A stretch of DNA of 64,000 nt. Source: Streptosporangium album. Lineage in GTDB: Bacteria; Actinomycetota; Actinomycetes; Streptosporangiales; Streptosporangiaceae. The number at the start of each line of letters is the position of its first letter. The stretch's first letter is position 1. Shown in pieces: positions 57,901-64,000 of this stretch. Below the pieces are notes generated by a model. It did no database searches and was not told the DNA's origin. It saw only the letters and a program-made list of their open reading frames with translations. Location: positions 4,092,001-4,156,000 of the forward strand of contig NZ_JACHJU010000001.1 of NCBI RefSeq assembly GCF_014203795.1. The letters are read 5' to 3'. A program made the translations under genes and the position numbers.

Positions 57901-59524
57901 CGCCGTCCAGGACGACCAGCACGTCGTAAGGGCGCTCGTCGTAGACCGGGGCGGGCTCCGCCTGCTCCGGGCTGCCGCCGAGGTCGCCCCAGCCGGTCGG
58001 GATGCGGCCCAGCTTGATCAACGGACTGTCCTCCTCGCCGAGCCGTCCGTCGATCAGCGTGGTCAGCTCGCTCACCCGGCGGGCGGCGGCCTCCGGGTCG
58101 GCCCCGACCAGCGCCACGCAGTCCTCGCCGCCGTGCGGGGCGCAGTGCGGCAGCCAGCGGACCCAGTTCCAGCGCTCGCTTCCGTCGCCGTGCGCGCTGA
58201 GCACCACGATCGCCAGGTCGCGCGGGCTGTGCAGGGCGGCGGCCTGGCCGACCAGCCAGCGGGCCAGCCCGGCCGTCGTCTGCCGTGGCCCGGTCAGGCC
58301 GGCGACGCCCAGGCGGCGCATCGCCAGCGCCACCGGCACCGCGTGGCAGTCGGGAGGGTCGGGCAGCGGGGTGTCGGCCGCGGCGGAGCGTTCCGGGGTG
58401 AACTCGATGCCGGCGGGGAGGTCGGCGAGACCGACCCGCAGGCGGAGCGCGTCGGGGTCGTGGTCGCGGCGTTCCCACAGCCGCCGGCGGGGGCCGGTCG
58501 CGGTGAGCAGCAGCTCGGCGGGGTCGGGGGCGGCGGCCCGGCGCTCGGCCTCGTCGGCGGCGCGGGCCTCCTCCACGGCGGCCTCGAAGGACTTCAGCCG
58601 TTCCTTGTACTGCTTGACCTGCTGGCGGTACTGCTTGCGGCCGTGCCGCCGGTCGCTCCACCACTGGCCGAACATGATCAATGGAGTCATCAGGGCGATC
58701 AGCAGGTAGTACCAGACATGGAGCGCCCATGCCATGGCCAGCCCCAGCGCGGCGGGCAGGAACGCGGTCAGCAGCTGAAGCCGCATGGTCTCGGCGCGCT
58801 TCGGCTCGGCCGGGACCTCGAACCGCCGCCCGCTGCCCGGGGCGCGGAGCCGGGGTGGCCGGTTGTAGGCGAGCCCCCCGTCGGGCTGAGCGTCCAGGTG
58901 CGCGTCGGGGGGCTCCACGGTCTTCAGGGTCAGCACGGTCGCGCCGCAGGTCAGCACGGCGTGCTCGGGCCACGGTGCGGGTCCTTCGAGGGGCTCGCGG
59001 TCCAGGAGGGGGCCGGCTTCCGCCACGGGCTCCACGGTGATGGCGTCGGGGGTGAGCCTGATCACGGCGGCCTGGCCGGGCAGCCGGCCGTCCGGGACGG
59101 CCACCGCGCAGGCGGGGTCGGAGCCGACGGTGTGGACGCCCAGGCTGAGGCGGTGCACGGACCCGGCGGCGGGCCCGCCGACCACCCGGACCTCCACGAT
59201 GCCGCCGGGCTCCTCGGCCACCGTCGCCCCGGCCAGGTCACGGTCGAGGGTGACGAGGTCGCCGTCGCGGAGCAGGCCGAGCGCGGGGGCGCCGGGATCC
59301 AGGGGGCGGCCGTCCAGCCAGAGCGTCGGGGGGGTGGCGCCGGGGGAGTCGTGGCCCAGCCCGTAGGGGGCCTTGCTCCGTGTCAGCCGCACCACGTTGG
59401 TCGGTCGCTCGCCACCCTGCCCGGCCAGCGACTCGGCAAGCCGCGCCACCGTGGTCGTCTCGTCGCCCTCGACCACGACATCGCGGTCGGCGTGCTCGCT
59501 GAGCACGGTGAGCATGATCCGCAT
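54938..59524 (-). CDS. Type VII secretion ATPase (EccC/EssC-like) with Ubl and FHA domains
   Basis: 1528 residues from ATG 59524, GAGGAGAG upstream. N-terminal ubiquitin-like YukD-type fold (about 1-95), FHA-like domain (about 108-200; VHTVGSDPACAVAVPD), two membrane helices (about 247-283), then three FtsK/SpoIIIE modules. Module 1 has an intact Walker A (GTTGAGKSE, about 690) and Walker B (LVLVIDEFAAM, about 820) plus ILATQRPGGVVTADIQANTS. Modules 2 and 3 have GASRSGRST (about 1050) and GPPRSGRSS (about 1360), Arg in place of the Walker Lys. Drives export of WXG100 proteins. No EccB, EccD, EccE or mycosin gene is seen. Confidence 0.92.
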   Translation of the reverse strand: MRIMLTVLSEHADRDVVVEGDETTTVARLAESLAGQGGERPTNVVRLTRSKAPYGLGHDSPGATPPTLWLDGRPLDPGAPALGLLRDGDLVTLDRDLAGATVAEEPGGIVEVRVVGGPAAGSVHRLSLGVHTVGSDPACAVAVPDGRLPGQAAVIRLTPDAITVEPVAEAGPLLDREPLEGPAPWPEHAVLTCGATVLTLKTVEPPDAHLDAQPDGGLAYNRPPRLRAPGSGRRFEVPAEPKRAETMRLQLLTAFLPAALGLAMAWALHVWYYLLIALMTPLIMFGQWWSDRRHGRKQYRQQVKQYKERLKSFEAAVEEARAADEAERRAAAPDPAELLLTATGPRRRLWERRDHDPDALRLRVGLADLPAGIEFTPERSAAADTPLPDPPDCHAVPVALAMRRLGVAGLTGPRQTTAGLARWLVGQAAALHSPRDLAIVVLSAHGDGSERWNWVRWLPHCAPHGGEDCVALVGADPEAAARRVSELTTLIDGRLGEEDSPLIKLGRIPTGWGDLGGSPEQAEPAPVYDERPYDVLVVLDGAQVLRALPGMPQVLRQGPRAGVYTLAIDDDQRLLPEECATVADVTGDGRLRLRGGGLDDLGEILADQVSATWCDRLARSLAPIRDVSRDDASLALPSSARLLELLELPSVSGAALAGRWGRTTKAVIGVGPDGPFSVDLRVDGPHALIAGTTGAGKSELLQTLICSLAVANRPDEMTFVLIDYKGGAAFKECVRLPHTVGMVSDLDGHLTQRALASLAAEIRRRERLLLAAGAKDIEDYHELRDAQTARASRDLLVAGGRAPARPLRGRAEPPAALPRLVLVIDEFAAMVSELPDFMTGLVDIARRGRSLGIHLILATQRPGGVVTADIQANTSLRIALRVTEAAESTDVIGRPEASHIPKSAPGRCYVKSGAGAAAAVQTARIGGRSPGSLTSVRARVTEVGWRALGQPPLAPEAAAEGAHVTDLSILADALVDAARIAGVPEQPSPWLAPLGDLVVAPGLTGVPGGAPPYRAGAEEVPPLVFGVTDLPWAQDRRALALDIAHGGHLLLAGASRSGRSTALRTLAGAIAAGASPGDVHVHAIDCGSGALLPLMALPHCGAVVTRDQLDRVERLLTRLRTEIGRRQQLLAEAGYASLAELRAVPGGLRLPWLVLMLDRWEGFVAAFEGYDYGRLIESLMQLLREGPAVGLRAVVTGDRSALIGQISTVFDDRLIMRLADPADYGLAGLPVKDLPATLAPGRALATGEHGIVESQISLLCDDPSGPAQVGALQALTRAVPARFPGDVGAAGPGGWVWDSEPPLRVDALPMRITAAQALELSPSFTPPSPLWALLGAGGDSLAPLGVDLLAHGPGAVVAGPPRSGRSSALLTAAHSLLARGTPVVLVTPRRSPLRAMADTPGVLAVLDADGDLTGALAGQERYVVIVDDAELISADSPLGAALEQVLRTGRDGEHGLIIGGATGDLTTAYRGFAAEARKARTGLLLAAQSPADGDLFTIRLPRGAVGGPPGRGLLVTLGSVTPVQTALT

Positions 59525-60288
59525 CGCCGCTCTCCTCGGGTCGACCCGGATCCAAGGTACAGAGTGGGAACGGTCCAGGAGGAGCTGTTTGCGGCAATGC
59601 CATGGGCGGGAGCAGGTGTGTGGAAAACATGTCAACCTGTGGACAACTATCGGGCGATGTTGACCGGTTATGTCGTTCTTAATGGGCTTTTGTGGATGTA
59701 GGGCTCCGAAGAAGCACGTCCGGAGCTGTGGAAAACTCGGCAGGACCCCGTCGTTTTCCGTCGCCCCCGGGGCATGGCCTGGAACGCGGCGGTCCTCCCC
59801 GGCGTCCGCCGGGCGTCCGCGCCGGTCACGGAGGCGACCTCGGCCGCCTCTCCGGATTCCCGGCCGCCGCGTCCGGTGCCGTGGTGACCGAATCCCCGGC
59901 GGAGAAGCCGGATACGTACGGCTTCATGCACGATCAGACTGGATGGTCATGACATAGCGGTTTTCCCGGTCCGAACAGGGGCGGAGCGACCGGAGGCATG
60001 CCGCCTTCCGGTGGCGAGGTGAAGGGAATGCGGCATCCGGCGGAATGGTGTGTGTAAATATTGGTGGGGTTGTTACTCAAGTTAATCTGGACCCTTATCA
60101 CCCGGATAAGTCTCCTGTCACCTATCCGGGCCGCCAGTTTCCTCTCCACCCACGTTGACAGACCTGTTCCTATCAAACGAGCATGGGTCCTGGCTTTTGT
60201 CCGGCAGTTCATCGGCACGGTGCGCATAATGGCGTAAATTCAACCAGTAGTCCCTATATTTGTGATCACTCTGGGAGACCCCCTGCCC
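59525..60288. other. Long intergenic region with hairpin
   Basis: 764 bases between the divergent secretion ATPase and Tad operon. AT-rich around 59620-59710 and 60040-60080. Contains a CCCGGATA / TATCCGGG hairpin (60101-60108, 60123-60130). No open frame here has a recognisable product; it should hold both promoters. Confidence 0.55.
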
Positions 60289-60990
60289 ATGAGGACCAGC
60301 GAGAAGCCAGCAGGCCGTCCGCCGGTGAACGCCGAGCGGCAAGGCTCGGCGGGCGCCCTTTCCGGACCGGCCTCGCGCAAACTCCCCGTCCCCCCACGCG
60401 AGCGCAGGCCCGCGCTCGCTGCTCTCGCCCTGCTGCTCATCCTGGGCGGCGCCCTCGCCACCACACTGCTGGTCCTGCGCAGCGGAGACCGGGTCTCGGC
60501 GATCCAGATCACCCAGCAGGTCGGCACCGGCCAGCGCATTCCCCTGGCCGCGATGCAGGAGGTCCAGATCGCCGACACCGGCATCGGCTACGTCTCCTAT
60601 GCCGACCGTCCCCGCGTCGCGGAAAACTACGCCCGCGTCACTTTGCTGCCCGGAACCCTCCTGACCAGGGAGATGGTCGTCTCCTCAAGCGCGGAGCTGG
60701 GTCCGGGCAAGGCACGGGTGGGTCTGGCCCTCAAACCCGGCCAGCTCCCCTCGGGGCTGGCTCAGGGCGACCGGGTCCAGGTCATCCACGTGCCGGGGCG
60801 GGGCGGGGCCGCCGACGCCCAGGGCCGCGTGCTCGCGCAGGCCGCGCTCGTCCAAAGCGTCGGGACCTCGGGGAGGAACGGCCCGTCCGGCCAGGTGACG
60901 ATCATCGTGGACGCCACGGTGTCGCCGACGATCACCGCCTACGCCTCCAACGGCGAGATCGCCCTGGCCGAGCTTCCGGGAGCGCGCTGA
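60289..60990 (+). CDS. SAF-domain protein, CpaB/RcpC-like pilus assembly
   Basis: 233 residues from ATG 60289 (GGGAGA upstream). Cytoplasmic Pro/Arg-rich start, one membrane helix (LAALALLLILGGALATTLLVL), then a SAF domain: ITQQVGTGQRIPLAAMQEVQI, ARVTLLPGTLLTREMV, and LALKPGQLPSGLAQGDRVQV, as in CpaB/FlgA-type proteins. In Tad systems CpaB lies at the outer side of the membrane near the secretion channel. First gene of a tight cluster with the next one base away. Confidence 0.85.
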   Translation: MRTSEKPAGRPPVNAERQGSAGALSGPASRKLPVPPRERRPALAALALLLILGGALATTLLVLRSGDRVSAIQITQQVGTGQRIPLAAMQEVQIADTGIGYVSYADRPRVAENYARVTLLPGTLLTREMVVSSSAELGPGKARVGLALKPGQLPSGLAQGDRVQVIHVPGRGGAADAQGRVLAQAALVQSVGTSGRNGPSGQVTIIVDATVSPTITAYASNGEIALAELPGAR

Positions 60991-60991
60991 C

Positions 60992-61747
60992 GTGGCCCTC
61001 ATCGTGCTGGCCGCAGACAAGGGGGCGCCGGGTGTGACCACGGCGGCCACCGCACTCGGCGCGATCTGGCCGCGCCCGGTGCTGCTCGCCGAGTGCGACC
61101 CGGCCGGAGGGGACATCGCCTACCGCCTCCCCGCCGCCGACGGCGGCGTGCTCAACCCCGCCCGCGGCCTGCTCACCCTGGGCGCCATGGCCCGCCGCGG
61201 CCTGCAGCCCGACCAGATCCACGAGCACACCCAGAAGATCGTGGGAGGTCTCGACGTGCTGGCCGGGCTGACCCACGGCGAACAGGCCGCCGGACTCACC
61301 TGGCTGTGGAGCCCGCTGGGCCGGGCACTGGCCGCGATGCCCCATGCCGACGTGCTGGCCGACTGCGGCCGGCTCGGCGCGCACCCCGAGCAGGCCGAGT
61401 TGACGGCCGAGGCCGCGATGGTGGTGCTGTTCACCAGGGCGAGCCTGGACCACGTCGCCCACCTGCGAGAACGCCTGCAGATCATGCCCCGGACCCCGCA
61501 GGTCGGGGTGGTGGTGATCGCCGACCCCCGGCAGTACCGCACGACGATCGACGAGGTCCGCCGGATCGTCGCCACCACGGGCCGGGAGGTCGCCTTCGTG
61601 AGCGGGCTCGCCCACGACCCCAAGGGCGCGGAGCTGCTGCGCGGCCAGTGGGGCGGACGCCTGGACCGCTCCCTGCTGATCCGCACCGCCCGGGAGCTCG
61701 CGGGCCGCCTGGCCGCCCAGATCCGCGCCCCGGAGCCCGCCGCATGA
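60992..61747 (+). CDS. CpaE-like MinD/ParA-fold protein
   Basis: 251 residues from GTG 60992. Deviant P-loop ATPase fold: LIVLAADKGAPGVTTAATAL holds the signature lysine but has Val where the Walker lysine is expected; LAECDPAGGDIAYRL (A' motif) and DVLADCGRLGAHP follow. In Tad operons CpaE localises the machinery. Loss of the P-loop lysine suggests weak or no ATPase. Its stop overlaps tadA (ATGA). Confidence 0.85.
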   Translation: MALIVLAADKGAPGVTTAATALGAIWPRPVLLAECDPAGGDIAYRLPAADGGVLNPARGLLTLGAMARRGLQPDQIHEHTQKIVGGLDVLAGLTHGEQAAGLTWLWSPLGRALAAMPHADVLADCGRLGAHPEQAELTAEAAMVVLFTRASLDHVAHLRERLQIMPRTPQVGVVVIADPRQYRTTIDEVRRIVATTGREVAFVSGLAHDPKGAELLRGQWGGRLDRSLLIRTARELAGRLAAQIRAPEPAA

Positions 61748-63045
61748 CCATCGACCACACGCTGGTGAAGCGTTTCCGGCAGGAGGTCGGCGACCGGCTG
61801 GCCCACCAGCGCCGCCTGGACCAGGCCAGCGGCCTGGTGCCGATGAGCGGCGAGGACGAGCGCCAGTTCGCCCGCGCGCTGATCGCGCAGGTCCTGGAGG
61901 AGTTCGCGCGCGGCGAGATCGGTGTCGGCCGGACTCCCCCCACGGCGGAGGAGGAGGAGGGGCTCGCCGCCGGGATCCACGCGGCGCTGTTCGGCGTCGG
62001 CCGCCTGCAGCCGCTGCTGGACGACCCCGAGGTCGAGAACATCGACATCAACGGCTGTGACCGGGTCTTCGTCGGCTACGCCGACGGCCAGGAGATCATG
62101 CGTGAGCCGGTGGCCGAGTCCGACGAGGAGCTGGTCGAGCTGATCCAGATCCTCGCCGCCTACAGCGGCCTGTCCAGCAGGCCGTTCGACACCGCCAACC
62201 CCCAGCTCGACCTGCGCCTGCCGGACGGCTCCCGGCTCTCGGCGGTGATGGACGTGACGATCCGCCCGTCCATCTCCATCCGCCGTTCCCGGCTGGGCAA
62301 GGTCTTCCTCAGCGACCTGGTGGGAAACGGCACGCTCACCGCCGAGCTGGGCCGTTTCCTCTCGGCCGCCGTGGCGGCCAGGAAGAACATCATGATCTCC
62401 GGCTCCACCAACGCGGGGAAGACCACCCTGCTGCGCGCGCTGGCCAACGAGATCCCGCCGTCCGAACGGCTGATCACCGTGGAACGCGCGCTGGAGCTCG
62501 GCCTCGACCAGTTCTCCGAGCTCCACCCCAACGTGGTGGCCTTCGAGCAGAGGCTGCCCAACTCCGAGGGCCAGGGCGAGATCACCATGGCCGAGCTGGT
62601 CCGCCGCTCGCTGCGGATGAACCCGTCCCGGGTGATCGTCGGTGAGGTGCTCGGCGACGAGATCGTCACCATGCTCAACGCGATGACCCAGGGCAACGAC
62701 GGCTCGCTCTCCACCATCCACGCCAACTCCTCGATGGAGGTCTTCAACCGCATCGCCACCTACGCCCTCCAGGCCACCGAACGCCTGCCGATCGACGCGA
62801 CCCACATGCTCATCGCGGGCGCGATCGACTTCGTGGTCTTCATCGAGAAGCGCAACGAGTACGCCGCGGGCGGGAGGCTGCGACGCTTCGTGTCGAGCGT
62901 GCGCGAGGTGGCGGGCGTGGACGGCCGGGTGCTCTCCTCGGAGGTGTTCGCGCTCTCCCCCGACGGCCGGGTGCTGCCGCACGCCCCCCTGTCCTGCATG
63001 GAGGAGCTCGCCCACCACGGCTACGACCCGGGGGGCTGGTCATGA
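61744..63045 (+). CDS. tadA: Tad pilus / type II-IV secretion ATPase TadA (CpaF)
   Basis: 433 residues. VirB11-like secretion ATPase: N-domain GRLQPLLDDPEVENIDINGCDRVFV (pieces), SLRLPDGSRLSAVMDV-like sequence with RPSISIRR, Walker A SGSTNAGKTTLLRAL, VERALELGL, LRMNPSRVIVGEVLGDE (Walker B), His-box STIHANSS. Powers assembly of Flp pili at the cytoplasmic membrane. Overlaps neighbours by four bases on each side. Confidence 0.96.
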   Translation: MTIDHTLVKRFRQEVGDRLAHQRRLDQASGLVPMSGEDERQFARALIAQVLEEFARGEIGVGRTPPTAEEEEGLAAGIHAALFGVGRLQPLLDDPEVENIDINGCDRVFVGYADGQEIMREPVAESDEELVELIQILAAYSGLSSRPFDTANPQLDLRLPDGSRLSAVMDVTIRPSISIRRSRLGKVFLSDLVGNGTLTAELGRFLSAAVAARKNIMISGSTNAGKTTLLRALANEIPPSERLITVERALELGLDQFSELHPNVVAFEQRLPNSEGQGEITMAELVRRSLRMNPSRVIVGEVLGDEIVTMLNAMTQGNDGSLSTIHANSSMEVFNRIATYALQATERLPIDATHMLIAGAIDFVVFIEKRNEYAAGGRLRRFVSSVREVAGVDGRVLSSEVFALSPDGRVLPHAPLSCMEELAHHGYDPGGWS

Positions 63046-63929
63046 CCGCTGTCCCGCCCGGGCTGTTCGACCCGCTGACGCTGCTGGCCGGGGCGGCGGT
63101 CGGCGCCGGGCTGTTCCTGCTCGCCCTCTCCCTGTACGGCACGCGCCCCCGGCCCTCCGCCCCGGGGAAGAAGGCCGGCAGGCGCGAGTTCGTCCGGGCC
63201 CTGTCCACCCGGTTCGCGGCAGGTGCCGTCGCCGGCCTGCTCGTGCTGGTGGTGACCGGCTGGCCGGTCATGGCGGTGGGGGCCGTGCTCCTGGCCCTGG
63301 GATGGCGGGGGCTGTCCGGCGGTGCCGCCGAGGAGCGCACGGCGATGCGACGGCTGGAGGGGCTGGCCGCCTGGACCGAGTCGCTCCGCGACACCATCGC
63401 CGGAGCCGCGGGCCTGGAGCAGGCGATCCCGTCCTCGATCCGGGCGGCGGCGCCCATGCTCCGCCCGCACCTGCTCGCGCTGGTGGACCGCCTGCACACC
63501 CGGATGCCGCTGCCCGACGCGCTCCGGCTGTTCGCCGAGGAGCTCGACGACCCCTCGGCCGACCTGGTCGTGGCCGCGCTGATCCTCAACTCCAAGCTTC
63601 GCGGCCCCGGCCTGCGCGAGGTGCTGGGCGCACTCGCCGTCTCCGCCCGCGAAGAGCTCGACATGCGCCGCCGGGTCGAGGCCGAGCGCCGCTCCACGCG
63701 GCGCAGCGTGCAGATCGTGGTCGGTACGGCCATCGCCTTCGCCGTCTCGCTGGTGGTGTTCAACCCCTCCTACGTCCAGGAGTACGACAGCACCCTCGGC
63801 CAGGCCGTTCTCGTGGTGGTCGCCGGGTTCTTCGGCGCCGGCTTCGCCTGGATGCGCCGCCTGGCCCGTTTCGACAAGCCCGCCCGCCTGCTGGGCCTGC
63901 CCTCCGGAGGCGAGGTGCGCGATGACTGA
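63042..63929 (+). CDS. tadB: Tad pilus membrane protein TadB
   Basis: 295 residues. Type II secretion F domain in the centre (LEGLAAWTESLRDTIAGAAGLEQAIPSSI, LHTRMPLPDALRLFAEELDDPSADLVVAALIL, in pieces) flanked by membrane helices at both ends (FDPLTLLAGAAVGAGLFLLALSLYG; AIAFAVSLVVFNPSYV; AVLVVVAGFFGAGFAWM). Forms the inner-membrane platform with TadC. Overlaps tadC by eight bases. Confidence 0.93.
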   Translation: MTAVPPGLFDPLTLLAGAAVGAGLFLLALSLYGTRPRPSAPGKKAGRREFVRALSTRFAAGAVAGLLVLVVTGWPVMAVGAVLLALGWRGLSGGAAEERTAMRRLEGLAAWTESLRDTIAGAAGLEQAIPSSIRAAAPMLRPHLLALVDRLHTRMPLPDALRLFAEELDDPSADLVVAALILNSKLRGPGLREVLGALAVSAREELDMRRRVEAERRSTRRSVQIVVGTAIAFAVSLVVFNPSYVQEYDSTLGQAVLVVVAGFFGAGFAWMRRLARFDKPARLLGLPSGGEVRDD

Positions 63930-64000
63930 ACCGCTGCTCGCGGGGGCGGTGCTCGGAGTGGGCCTGTTCCTGCTGATCCGGGCGCTGTTCCCGGCCCGGC
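63922..64000 (+). CDS. tadC: TadC, 5' part (cut by window edge)
   Basis: First 26 residues only: MTEPLLAGAVLGVGLFLLIRAL, a membrane helix start. The ATG lies inside the tadB end. Identity rests on Tad gene order. Confidence 0.7.
   Translation, partial: MTEPLLAGAVLGVGLFLLIRALFPAR

Noticed and set aside
56381-59701. Long plus-strand open frame (1106 codons) opposite the secretion ATPase
   Set aside because: Low-complexity Gln/Gly/Arg shadow; the opposite strand has clear FtsK motifs.
59668-60342. Small genes in the 59.5-60.3 kb gap
   Set aside because: Arg/Pro/Gly-rich frames on both strands without support.

Overview
The window is high-GC actinobacterial chromosome: almost every gene ends its codons in G or C, GTG and TTG starts are common, GAGG-type ribosome sites are strong, and neighbourhoods such as trpS-YihY-Dac or LpdA-GGCT-PNP-mutase are typical of actinomycetes. 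A WXG100/FtsK pair, a Tad locus, a PGM1-type peptide ligase and membrane-tethered sigma and kinase proteins suggest a sporulating filamentous genus, most likely of the Streptosporangiaceae. That assignment is an inference from gene content, not from a marker gene.

Layout. 0-9.3 kb: TCA genes (3' part of citrate synthase, icd, mdh) interrupted by a back-to-back pair of membrane regulators (a sigma-like protein fused to a beta-propeller, and a Ser/Thr kinase fused to a solute-binding domain) and by a PadR/MFS drug-export pair with two clean PadR operators. 9.4-18 kb: secreted DUF11 protein, galE, CNNM/CBS membrane protein, trpS, YihY, D-Ala-D-Ala carboxypeptidase, a small membrane protein and an orphan ATP-grasp peptide ligase, ending in a relic of an IS605-type tnpB right end. 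18.4-26.8 kb: an M20 amidohydrolase, then a nucleoside uptake and salvage operon (BMP lipoprotein, ATPase, two permeases, cytidine deaminase, thymidine phosphorylase). 27.3-35.5 kb: MarR/MFS pair, AMIN-like lipoprotein, cupin, adenosine deaminase, PH-domain protein, phosphosugar mutase, purine nucleoside phosphorylase and GGCT-like protein; add, PNP and the mutase extend the nucleoside theme.

35.6-49.7 kb: after LpdA this is a decaying carbohydrate region. It holds a frameshifted secreted protein, remnants of a GH42 and a GH3 enzyme, a toxin-antitoxin module bounded by exact 44-bp direct repeats, an ECF sigma/membrane-protein pair, a broken Lpl-type sugar ABC transporter (deletions, frameshifts and an lplB-lplC fusion), a ROK regulator, a frameshifted GH3 enzyme with two perfect LacI-type operators and its own LacI regulator, and an amber-interrupted remnant. 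The apparent breakage clusters in G/C runs, so sequencing error must be separated from real decay.

49.8-64 kb: a TPM-like Gly-rich membrane protein, a DUF574-type methyltransferase, an acyl-CoA carboxylase alpha subunit, a small type VII-like locus (WXG100 protein convergent with a 1528-residue FHA/FtsK ATPase), and the start of a Tad pilus operon (SAF/CpaB, CpaE-like, TadA, TadB, start of TadC) running off the right edge. No tRNA, rRNA or CRISPR array was seen.
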